From positions 76 through 49,735 of the forward strand of contig JABDFS010000009.1 of assembly GCA_013286425.1 (NCBI GenBank): a stretch of 49,660 nucleotides of DNA, written 5' to 3'. A program made the position numbers and the translations under genes. The notes below the pieces were generated by a model, which did not search any database, was not told where the DNA came from, and was given only the letters and a program-made list of their open reading frames with translations. Each line of letters begins with the position of its first letter. Within the stretch, counting starts at the first letter, position 1. Source of the stretch: Bacteroidota bacterium. Lineage in GTDB: Bacteria; Bacteroidota; Bacteroidia; Chitinophagales; Chitinophagaceae. This document shows positions 1 to 7,532 of this stretch, piece by piece.

Positions 1-84
1 GATACCACTGGCGTACAAAACGCAGAAAGTTCTTCGTCATATTTATGCCGAAGAACTTTCTGCGTTTTGTACGCCAGTGGTATC
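1..84. repeat. Terminal fold-back (36-bp perfect inverted repeat)
   Basis: Bases 1-36 are the exact reverse complement of 49-84, with a 12-base spacer that itself pairs except for one mismatch, so all 84 bases fold into one long hairpin. It starts on base 1 and lies in the coding frame of the next gene, where a natural 36-bp palindrome is unlikely. The simplest reading is an assembly or amplification fold-back at a contig end. Bases 1 to about 48 should therefore not be trusted as genomic sequence. Confidence 0.9.
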
Positions 85-752
85 CGGACAGCAGTTCAAT
101 CGGTGCGTGGCGCATCGGCCCCGACAGCAGTCTTTATGGACGTTATGCAAGATTCTTCAAAATAACAGGTAACAAAGGTTATATGTTTTTCCGGTTTGAT
201 GACAGCCTTGTAGACAAAGGCCAGAATCTTTTGGTTACAGTAACTTATTATGACACTGGTAACGGTAAATGGGCTATCAATTGCAGCAACGAAAGTTTAA
301 CTGTTAAAAATACCGATACCCGTGAATGGTTACAAACACAAATGAACATACGTTCATTTGTACCAAGAACTTTATTTAAAGACCGGGCTGATCTCGGATT
401 GAGATATGTAAGTGGCACCAATACACCTTTTGCATTGATAGAGATTAATGCGAGAACACTGAAGCTTGATGCTGATGATCCGGGAGTTGATCGCGAGGCT
501 TTGAGTTTGAGATTGTCGCCTAATCCGAATACAGGACAGTTTAAGGTTTCATTTAGTGCAAAGAAACCAGATCATTATTCTATTTTAATTACAGATGAAT
601 CGGGCAACCTGTTTTATACTGAATCAAGGTATGGAATAGCAGGTAATAATGCCTGGAATATTTCTGCATCAAATCTGCATAAAGGTGATTATGTATTGCA
701 TATTGAATCTGCAACAACAGCAGGAGCAACTAAATTCTTAATCATTAAATAA
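45..752 (+). CDS. T9SS sorting-domain secreted protein, 5'-truncated
   Basis: This is the C-terminal part of a secreted protein. The frame is open to base 1, and the ATG at 45 lies inside the fold-back artefact, so it is not a real start; genuine coding probably begins near 49. The first ~140 residues are rich in aromatic and beta-type segments (for example RFDDSLVDKGQNLLVTVTYY), like a carbohydrate-binding or glycosidase accessory beta-sandwich, but I do not recognise the family. The last ~80 residues form a type A T9SS sorting domain: LSPNPNTGQFKVSF, a central DESGN turn, GDYVLHIES and a terminal KFLIIK. The protein should be exported by Sec, moved over the outer membrane by T9SS and cleaved or anchored there. 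A strong terminator follows the stop codon. Confidence 0.8.
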   Translation: MPKNFLRFVRQWYPDSSSIGAWRIGPDSSLYGRYARFFKITGNKGYMFFRFDDSLVDKGQNLLVTVTYYDTGNGKWAINCSNESLTVKNTDTREWLQTQMNIRSFVPRTLFKDRADLGLRYVSGTNTPFALIEINARTLKLDADDPGVDREALSLRLSPNPNTGQFKVSFSAKKPDHYSILITDESGNLFYTESRYGIAGNNAWNISASNLHKGDYVLHIESATTAGATKFLIIK

Positions 753-764
753 CAACTACATTCA

Positions 765-801
765 GATCATGCTGCAACGTAATTGCAGCATGATCTTTTT
801 T
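765..801 (+). terminator. Intrinsic terminator
   Basis: A perfect 13-bp stem (GATCATGCTGCAA with its complement at 783-795) closes a 5-base loop and is followed by six T. It starts 12 bases after the stop codon of the T9SS protein and ends transcription rightwards. Confidence 0.9.
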
Positions 802-950
802 ATATACTATGATTTGAAAAACTGTTTGAATTAGTATTAAGATTATGAACAGGAAACCGAAGTCGCCATGAAAAAATGCAGCAGAAGTGTTGCAACCGTG
901 CTTAACAGTAGTTCATTAGTTGGTAACCGAATAAAAAAAATAAACAGCTT

Positions 951-2015
951 TTAATTCTGCTTTGTCATTTTTTCTGCATTCTCCGCAACCTGCAATGCTT
1001 CAATAAACTGATCAACATCTCCATTCATCACTGCATCCAGGTTATAAGAAGTAAGCCCGATGCGGTGATCGGTTACACGGCCCTGCGGATAATTATACGT
1101 GCGGATTTTCGCACTGCGATCACCCGTACTTACTAATGTCTTTCTATGTCTTGAAATTTCTTCTTCCTGCTTGCGTACCTGCTCTTCATACAGTTTTGTG
1201 CGCAACATTGTCATTGCTTTTTCGCGGTTGCCTAACTGGCTGCGTTCTGTTTGACAAACGACAACTGTGCCCGTTGGAATATGTGTGAGCATCACTTTTG
1301 TTTCAACTTTATTTACGTTCTGTCCGCCTGCACCGCCACTGCGTGCTGTTTCCATTTTTACGTCGGCGGGGTTTAATTCAAAATCCACTTCTTCCGCTTC
1401 AGGCATAACAGCAACTGTTGCCGCAGATGTATGCACACGTCCCTGCGTTTCTGTATCAGGCACACGCTGCACACGATGCACACCGCTTTCAAATTTCATT
1501 ATACCGTAAACATCTTCACCGGTAACTTCAACCATCACCTCTTTATAACCGCCAACAGTACCTTCGCTTTCGCTTACAATATTTGTTTTCCAGCCTTTTT
1601 TTGCAGCATAACGCAGGTACATATCCAGTAAATCTCCGGCAAATAAACTAGCCTCATCTCCACCAGTTCCCGCCCGAATTTCAAGCACTGCATTCTTATC
1701 ATCCTGTGGATCTTTAGGTATTAATAGCCTGGTAAGTTCTTTCTCAAGTGAAGTTTTTTTCTCTTCAAGTTCAGGCAGTTCCATTTTTGCAAGTTCACGC
1801 ATATCCTCATCTGAACTGTTTAAGCTTGCTTTTGCAAAATCATAATCAGAAGAAACCTTTTTAAATTCATGAAAAGGTTTTATTATTTTTTCAAGCTGAC
1901 TGTATTCTTTGCTCAGTTTTTGAAATTCTGATTGCCTGTTAATTATTTCAGGATTGGTTAATGCAACACCCACCTGTTCAAATCTTGCCTGTATTGCTTC
2001 TAATTGTTCAATCAT
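951..2015 (-). CDS. prfA: Peptide chain release factor 1
   Basis: RF1 reads UAA and UAG stop codons and triggers peptidyl-tRNA hydrolysis on the ribosome. The 354-aa length is normal. The catalytic GGQ sits at residues 230-232 within [12 protein letters not shown]. The codon-recognition tripeptide is of the RF1 PxT type (PDT at 186-188, in [15 protein letters not shown]), not the SPF of RF2. A helical N-terminal domain precedes them. The start at 2015 gives the expected MIEQLEAIQ. The upstream 70 bases to the divergent amidohydrolase contain several copies of TTTGAAAC/GTTTCA-like words. No release-factor methylase (prmC) is seen alongside. Confidence 0.97.
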   Translation of the reverse strand: MIEQLEAIQARFEQVGVALTNPEIINRQSEFQKLSKEYSQLEKIIKPFHEFKKVSSDYDFAKASLNSSDEDMRELAKMELPELEEKKTSLEKELTRLLIPKDPQDDKNAVLEIRAGTGGDEASLFAGDLLDMYLRYAAKKGWKTNIVSESEGTVGGYKEVMVEVTGEDVYGIMKFESGVHRVQRVPDTETQGRVHTSAATVAVMPEAEEVDFELNPADVKMETARSGGAGGQNVNKVETKVMLTHIPTGTVVVCQTERSQLGNREKAMTMLRTKLYEEQVRKQEEEISRHRKTLVSTGDRSAKIRTYNYPQGRVTDHRIGLTSYNLDAVMNGDVDQFIEALQVAENAEKMTKQN

Positions 2016-2142
2016 GTTTTTAGTTTCATTGTTTCAGAAGTTTGATTGTTTCATTGTTTAACACTGAAGCTTTGAAACATTTCAACTTTTGAAACTTAAA
2101 AGGCTGCAAATTTATATTTTTTCAGCCGCTTATCTTTACTGC

Positions 2143-3324
2143 ATGGGTTATAGAAAGTTTAAAGGTGATTTTATCTTCACCGGAACTGCATTGCTTGCTT
2201 CAAATAATGTACTTGTCACAAATGAAAAAGGCGTTGTAGAAAATATTATCGATGAAAAAGATGCAGGCAATGATATCGAAGTTTTTGAGGGAATTATTTC
2301 GCCCGGATTTGTTAATTGTCATTGCCATTTGGAATTAAGCCACATGAAAGGCCTGATCGAAGAGAAAACAGGCTTGGTAGATTTTGTTTTAAAAGTGGTT
2401 ACACAACGGCATTTCGCAGATGAAGAAATTCTTGATGCCATTAATAATGCTGAAAATGAAATGCTGCAAAACGGGATTATTGCTGTGGGCGATATATGCA
2501 ACAATACATTCACCATAGCGCAAAAGAAACAGCAACGATTAGCGTATTATAATTTTATAGAAACAAGTGGCTGGCTTGAAGAGCTGGCGCTGGTACGTTT
2601 TGAGAGATCATTATCTTTTTATAAAGATTTTGAAACCATCAATAGCAACACTTCGCTTGTTCCGCACGCACCTTATTCTGTTTCGGAAAAGCTCTGGCAA
2701 TTACTGATACCTTTTTTTGAAAACAAAACAATCACCATTCACAACCAGGAAACCGCTTTTGAAGATGAATTGTTCTTACAGGCAAGTGGCGATTTTATAA
2801 GAATGTACCAGCTAATGAAAATTGATAACAACAGTTTTAGAGCAAGCGGTAAAAGCAGTTTGCAAACCTATTTTCATAAGCTGAAAAATGCAGGGAATAT
2901 ATTGTTGGTGCACAATACTTTTTCAAAAGAACAGGATGTTCAATATGCAAAAGAAACCGCGCAAAAAAACAATCAGCAAATGTGGTGGTGCTTATGTCCG
3001 AACGCCAACTTATATATTGAAAATGCCTTGCCTAACCTTGAAATGCTTATTGGAAATAACTGTAATATGGTCATAGGTACTGATAGCCTTGCAAGCAATC
3101 ATAGCCTGGATATTCTTGGTGAAATAAAAACACTGCAACAAAATCTTCCATTCATAAGTACTAAGCAATTGTTGCAATGGGCAACATTGAACGGAGCAAC
3201 TGCACTGAATATGCATGATATATTAGGCAGTTTTGAAAAGGGTAAAAAGCCTGGTGTAGTTTTGATTGATAAAACCAGGAGCAACGAAATAACAGCGCTT
3301 TCAAAAGCAGTAAGAATTCTATAG
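2143..3324 (+). CDS. Amidohydrolase (TRZ/ATZ, chlorohydrolase-like deaminase)
   Basis: A metal-dependent hydrolase or deaminase of the amidohydrolase superfamily, probably cytosolic. Visible signatures are the beta-strand-1 metal site NCHCHLELSH, the substrate-side HAPYSVS, a histidine in TIHNQET and the late GTDSLASN aspartate, ending with a KPGVVLID segment typical of this family. An upstream ATG at 2089 exists, but the ATG at 2143 (MGYRKFKGDF) fits the family's normal beginning better and leaves room for a promoter. Relatives include S-adenosylhomocysteine, guanine and aminodeoxyfutalosine deaminases; the substrate cannot be fixed from sequence. It is divergent from prfA and converges on recO with one base between the stop codons. 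Confidence 0.85.
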   Translation: MGYRKFKGDFIFTGTALLASNNVLVTNEKGVVENIIDEKDAGNDIEVFEGIISPGFVNCHCHLELSHMKGLIEEKTGLVDFVLKVVTQRHFADEEILDAINNAENEMLQNGIIAVGDICNNTFTIAQKKQQRLAYYNFIETSGWLEELALVRFERSLSFYKDFETINSNTSLVPHAPYSVSEKLWQLLIPFFENKTITIHNQETAFEDELFLQASGDFIRMYQLMKIDNNSFRASGKSSLQTYFHKLKNAGNILLVHNTFSKEQDVQYAKETAQKNNQQMWWCLCPNANLYIENALPNLEMLIGNNCNMVIGTDSLASNHSLDILGEIKTLQQNLPFISTKQLLQWATLNGATALNMHDILGSFEKGKKPGVVLIDKTRSNEITALSKAVRIL

Positions 3325-3325
3325 T

Positions 3326-4057
3326 TCAACCCAGCACTTCCTGTAAAACAGCTAAACTTTTTAATTGACTATGATCAGTCAGATGAAATGAAGTGTATTG
3401 CAGCAGCACATCTAATATTTCGCGGCGTGCAATTCTGTTAAGTTTTATGTTTTCAAGATCATTGTAAAATTGAATGTGCTGAATTTTTGAAATAACCTCC
3501 GCTGTAAAACCGTTAATAGCAGCCACCTGAGTGGAAGGCACAAATGCGCCTTCTTTAAGATCGAGCGATGGTGTTTCTTCAGAATAAAAACCCTGCAATT
3601 GAAAACCAAGCTCTGTAACCAAATGCAGAATAAAATACAAAGGAAGATTAGCAGCAATTATATCGGACTCTTTATCAGCCTGTATTAGGCTGCCTTCAAG
3701 TAAATAAAATAACTCAGGATTGGCTTCGGGTTGTTTAATTGCAAGTTGAAATAACTCGATCATAAATTGTGCAACAGCAGTGCGTACTACATCAAACAAA
3801 ATCCTGTTATACAAATAACTCCATTTATATTCTTTAATGAATTGAAGATTTTTAAGTTGGTTATGATAAACTTCCATTTCCAGTATAGCAGCCGGCTGGA
3901 AATAAATTTGATTTGCATGGCCTTTTTTAGATGACTGACGCATACCTTTTACGATATAACTTTGAAGGCCAAACAATTCTGTATATACAGAAGTTATTAC
4001 GCTTGTTTCGCCGTAATTAATGGTTCGCAGAACAATACCTTTTGTTTTATGCGTCAT
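3326..4057 (-). CDS. recO: DNA repair protein RecO
   Basis: RecO helps load RecA on gapped DNA in the RecFOR pathway and anneals single strands. The N-terminal OB fold begins KTKGIVLRTINYGETSVITSVYTE, followed by GLQSYIVKGMRQSSKK; the helical C-terminal domain follows. As in many Bacteroidota proteins, no obvious zinc-cysteine cluster is seen. I start at 4057 (MTHKTKGIVLR) because the seven residues added by the ATG at 4078 do not fit the family. It lies tail to tail with the amidohydrolase gene. About 240 aa is normal. Confidence 0.93.
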   Translation of the reverse strand: MTHKTKGIVLRTINYGETSVITSVYTELFGLQSYIVKGMRQSSKKGHANQIYFQPAAILEMEVYHNQLKNLQFIKEYKWSYLYNRILFDVVRTAVAQFMIELFQLAIKQPEANPELFYLLEGSLIQADKESDIIAANLPLYFILHLVTELGFQLQGFYSEETPSLDLKEGAFVPSTQVAAINGFTAEVISKIQHIQFYNDLENIKLNRIARREILDVLLQYTSFHLTDHSQLKSLAVLQEVLG

Positions 4058-4158
4058 AAAATTGAAAAACAGCTGCAAATTTCGATGGAAATAATTTGCC
4101 TGCTAATTTTAACATGTTGCTTTTTCAATTTTATTAAAAATAATTCGGTGAATTCTTT

Positions 4159-4166
4159 TACTTTTG
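4159..4166 (+). promoter_or_regulatory. Probable rpmH promoter -7 box
   Basis: TACTTTTG matches the Bacteroidota primary-sigma -7 consensus TAnnTTTG in the recO-rpmH divergent spacer, 79 bases upstream of the rpmH start. No clear TTTG-type -33 box stands at the expected distance. Confidence 0.5.
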
Positions 4167-4244
4167 CCGTCCTTTCACAAGTAGCAGTATGGTGACTGTT
4201 GCCTGGTTTGTTGAAAATTATTTGAATAGTACAAAACAAAATTT

Positions 4245-4400
4245 ATGAAAAGAACATTTCAGCCACATAATCGCAGGCGTAAAAGCGTGCATGGTTTTCG
4301 CAAACGCATGGAAACAGCGAATGGCCGTAAAGTTTTAGCAAGCCGCAGAACAAAAGGCCGTAAAAAACTTACTGTTTCGGATGAAAGAAAATTAAAATAA
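4245..4400 (+). CDS. rpmH: Large ribosomal subunit protein bL34
   Basis: A 51-residue basic protein that opens [20 protein letters not shown], the near-invariant bL34 signature, and continues ...[25 protein letters not shown]. It is a structural protein of the large ribosomal subunit. It stands alone between recO and its own terminator; the classical rnpA neighbour does not follow, as a terminator and unrelated genes come next. It is shorter than most ORF-calling cut-offs and easily missed. Confidence 0.98.
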   Translation: MKRTFQPHNRRRKSVHGFRKRMETANGRKVLASRRTKGRKKLTVSDERKLK

Positions 4401-4420
4401 TATCTACTGATATAACTTAA

Positions 4421-4449
4421 AAAGGCTGATAAATTATCAGCCTTTTTTT
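4421..4449 (+). terminator. Intrinsic terminator of rpmH
   Basis: AAAGGCTGATAA pairs with TTATCAGCCTTT with almost no loop and is followed by a run of T, 20 bases after the rpmH stop codon. The A-rich 5' side could make it work in both directions. Confidence 0.9.
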
Positions 4450-4694
4450 ATTCCTGCAATTAAAAGCTTGAATAAACAAGCTACATATTCAACTGCTATT
4501 AGATTTATCCAGGACCGCTTCAATAATTTCACTTATAGCTGCTAAATTCATTTGAAGTTTGAATTTAAATGCACCTTTATTTAATCAGGAATTTGTGTGG
4601 CAAATCTCAATATCTTGCATATAGGAAACTGCACCTGCTCTCTACCTGTATTTTGCGTATTTAAAGAAAGCAAGCTATAATAACTGATACCAAA

Positions 4695-6629
4695 ATGAAG
4701 TTTAATTCGTGCTACCAAAAATTAAAATGCTTTTCACTAGTTGTATTGTTATTACATGGATTTGCTTGCTTTTCACAAACAAAGAAAATTGACAGCCTGC
4801 GGAGAAATACTCTGCTTGCAACAAATGATCATCAAAAACTAGATGCAATTTTTGCTTTGTGTGATGAGGCAAACTCATTGCATACTGACACGCTATTTAA
4901 ATACTGCACGTTGGCTGATACAATTGCTACCCGCAACAGTTTAGGTGATGCTATAATTCAATCATGTTTTTATAAAGCAATGTTTTTTTCGAGAAAGGGG
5001 CATTTTGATCTTGCTGAAAATTTAATTGATTCCTGCCTGCTTCTTTTAAAAAAATCCCAGGACACAAAATTGAAAAACCGGTTTCTTATTTTGAAATCGA
5101 ACATGCTTGTCAGGTCTGACAGGCAAAAAGAATCAATGAGCAATAGCTTACAGTTATTGCATATAGCCGAGGAAGAAAAAGATATTCAAACACAAGTGCG
5201 TGCAAAAATTCTGATTGGATGGGCGTATATGGAACTTGGGCAAAACCGTGATGCACTCAACTGGTTTTTTGATGCAAAAAAACAACAAAGCGATTTACCG
5301 CAGGATCAATGGCAGCCTTTTCTGTATTCTGATATAGCTGCCGTTTACAATGAGTTCAAAAAAAATGATTCAGCAGAATTTTATATCAAAATTGCTTTGA
5401 ATGAATCTCTTGAGAAAAACGATCTTTCTTATCTCGCAAACTCTTATTTTATCTACGGAGGGATTTGTGGTGATCTTGGCCAAACAGCTAAAGCGGTAAG
5501 CCTTTTAAAAAAAGGTTTACAGGTAAGGGAACTTATTGGTGATCCTTTTTACATCGTTTCAGATATGTATCAAATGGGTTTGTTTTATACTGATAATCTC
5601 GAGACGGATAAAAGCATTGCAGTTTTGCGGGAAGGTATTTCAATGGCTTACCAGAATAGCCTTTTAGAAAAATTACCCATCTTATATACTGCACTTGCGA
5701 GAAATTATAAAACCACCGGCAACTATTTACAATACAGTCAAACTCTGGATACAATAATTAGATTGAAGGATTCTTTATACAAGAAAAATTCTGCAGATGC
5801 ACTTGCAGAAATGCAGACAAAATATGAAGTCCAAAAAAAAGAGAATACCATTATCCAGCAACATTATGATATAGCAAAAAAGAATCTGCTGATTTATACC
5901 ATCGGTGGATTACTGGCAATAACACTTTTAAGCGGCTTTTTCTTTTTTCAAACAAGGAAAAAAAATCAGCGTCTAAAATTGCAGGCTATAGAAATTGAAC
6001 AAAAGAAAAAATTGACGAATGCAGTAATGAAAGCAGAAGAAGATGAACGTAAGCGCATAGCCGAAGATCTGCATGATAGCGTTGCTCAAAAAATGGTTGT
6101 TGCCAAACTTAACCTGGAAGCGCTTGGAAACGGCTTGGAATTCGCAGATCAGAAAAAAATAATTTACAACAACATTCATACACTATTAAAAGAATCAACT
6201 ACTGAAGTAAGAAGCTTAAGTCACAGCATGATGCCACATGCTTTTGAACATTATGGATTAACGAACTCTGTAAAAGATTTCCTTGATAAAATACATAAGA
6301 ATAATTTAAAAATAAATTTTAACGCCGAAGGAGATTTTTCTGCGATCAAAGAAAGTAAGGCGTTGGTTATATACCGCATTATGCAGGAATGTATACAAAA
6401 TGCGTTAAAGCACTCTGCCGCAACAAAACTTGATATATCAATGATCTGTGACAACAATGAAGCCGATATCATTATAGAAGATAACGGCAGCGGTTTTAAT
6501 ATAAATGAAATTAATTATGGCACGGGCTTAAAAAATATACAATTAAGAGTAGAATTCTTAAATGGCAGCGCAGAAATAAATAGTACGCCTGGTAAAGGAA
6601 CAGTTGTTGCCATATACATACCTTTATAG
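4695..6629 (+). CDS. TPR-containing sensor histidine kinase (HisKA_3 type)
   Basis: This is the sensor of a two-component pair with the regulator just downstream. Domain order: signal peptide (1-28, ending CFSQ), a periplasmic run of TPR-like helical repeats (~35-370), a single membrane segment (LLIYTIGGLLAITLLSGFFF, ~393-415), a coiled coil, then HisKA_3 with phospho-acceptor His ~460 in ERKRIAEDLHDSVAQKM. The ATPase domain follows, with N-box ECIQNALKHS and G-boxes EDNGSGF and GTGLKNI. The TPR part presumably senses a protein or ligand in the periplasm. The 26-base gap to the LuxR-type regulator implies one transcript. The stimulus is unknown. Confidence 0.93.
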   Translation: MKFNSCYQKLKCFSLVVLLLHGFACFSQTKKIDSLRRNTLLATNDHQKLDAIFALCDEANSLHTDTLFKYCTLADTIATRNSLGDAIIQSCFYKAMFFSRKGHFDLAENLIDSCLLLLKKSQDTKLKNRFLILKSNMLVRSDRQKESMSNSLQLLHIAEEEKDIQTQVRAKILIGWAYMELGQNRDALNWFFDAKKQQSDLPQDQWQPFLYSDIAAVYNEFKKNDSAEFYIKIALNESLEKNDLSYLANSYFIYGGICGDLGQTAKAVSLLKKGLQVRELIGDPFYIVSDMYQMGLFYTDNLETDKSIAVLREGISMAYQNSLLEKLPILYTALARNYKTTGNYLQYSQTLDTIIRLKDSLYKKNSADALAEMQTKYEVQKKENTIIQQHYDIAKKNLLIYTIGGLLAITLLSGFFFFQTRKKNQRLKLQAIEIEQKKKLTNAVMKAEEDERKRIAEDLHDSVAQKMVVAKLNLEALGNGLEFADQKKIIYNNIHTLLKESTTEVRSLSHSMMPHAFEHYGLTNSVKDFLDKIHKNNLKINFNAEGDFSAIKESKALVIYRIMQECIQNALKHSAATKLDISMICDNNEADIIIEDNGSGFNINEINYGTGLKNIQLRVEFLNGSAEINSTPGKGTVVAIYIPL

Positions 6630-6655
6630 AAGTAGTATCTATTTAATTTTTTTGA

Positions 6656-7303
6656 GTGAGCGAACCCGTAATACATCTTGCAATTTTAGACGATCACCAG
6701 ATAGTGATTGATGGCCTTAAATTATTACTCAAGGCTAACCCCGAATTATATATTGCTGCTGAAGCTACCTCAGCAGAAGAAATGCTTAAACAGCTTGCCA
6801 TAAAAAAAATAGATGTTGTATTAACTGATATAACAATGCCTCATGGTATAAATGGTTATGAATTTTCGCTGAAAGTAAAACAGGAGTTCCCGCATATAAA
6901 AATATTGGCGCTTTCAATGAGCGAAGAAGGCGGAATGATTACAAAAATGATAGAAGTAGCTAAAGTAGATGGTTACATTCCTAAATCGGCAGGCCACCAG
7001 GAATTATTAGCAGCGATTAAAGCAATTTCGTCAGGAAGAAAATATTTTTCCATCGATGCTTTGCAGCAATATGAAGTTTACAAGAATATTAAAACTGAAA
7101 ACCTTGACCTTAATCTTACTACAAGAGAATTAGAAATTATTCAATGCATTATTAAGCATTATAGTAACAAACAAATCGCAGATACCCTTTTTATAAGCGA
7201 ACGCACAGTGGAAACACATCGCAAAAATATCTATCGCAAAACGCAAACAAAAGGTGAAGCTTCATTAATACAATTTGTAAAAGAGCACAATATTTTAAAT
7301 TAG
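6656..7303 (+). CDS. LuxR/NarL-family response regulator
   Basis: Partner of the preceding kinase. The N-terminal receiver has acidic residues D12-D13, phospho-acceptor D58 in VVLTDITMP, and a conserved Lys in DGYIPKSAG. The C-terminal LuxR helix-turn-helix reads LTTRELEIIQCIIKHYSNKQ, then ISERTVETHRKNIYRK. The frame opens with GTG (MSEPVIHLAILDDHQ); no in-frame ATG fits. Its targets are not visible, although the strong promoter at 7377-7408 directly downstream is a natural candidate. Confidence 0.94.
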   Translation: MSEPVIHLAILDDHQIVIDGLKLLLKANPELYIAAEATSAEEMLKQLAIKKIDVVLTDITMPHGINGYEFSLKVKQEFPHIKILALSMSEEGGMITKMIEVAKVDGYIPKSAGHQELLAAIKAISSGRKYFSIDALQQYEVYKNIKTENLDLNLTTRELEIIQCIIKHYSNKQIADTLFISERTVETHRKNIYRKTQTKGEASLIQFVKEHNILN

Positions 7304-7376
7304 AGTATTTGCAAAAATTCTGATTGTGCAACTAAGATGCACGCAGCTTATTAAATAAATTACCCAATCTTGGGTA

Positions 7377-7408
7377 TTGACTTTCTCCTCATCATCATTA
7401 TACTTTTG
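7377..7408 (+). promoter_or_regulatory. Bacteroidota-type promoter of the PPC-repeat gene
   Basis: TTG at 7377-7379 and TACTTTTG at 7401-7408 (TAnnTTTG) lie 21 bases apart, the usual spacing for the Bacteroidota housekeeping sigma factor. This leaves a leader of about 120 bases before the ATG at 7533. Confidence 0.6.
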
Positions 7409-7532
7409 GATATTGAAAAAACCAATTTTAAAACACTTACAGAAATCATCGGTATAAATTGAATTTACCTAACTAATCACCTGAGACAATTTAATTTTTT
7501 GCCTTTTGTTTTCTAACATAAAAATCTGTGCA

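Noticed and set aside
868-954. 28-codon frame starting MKKCSRSVATVLNSS between the first terminator and prfA
   Set aside because: It runs into the end of prfA, has no promoter or recognised motif, and its composition is like plain spacer.
2040-2095. GTTTCATTGTTT / TTTGAAAC words before the amidohydrolase gene
   Set aside because: Short, AT-rich and irregular; not clearly a repeat family or operator.
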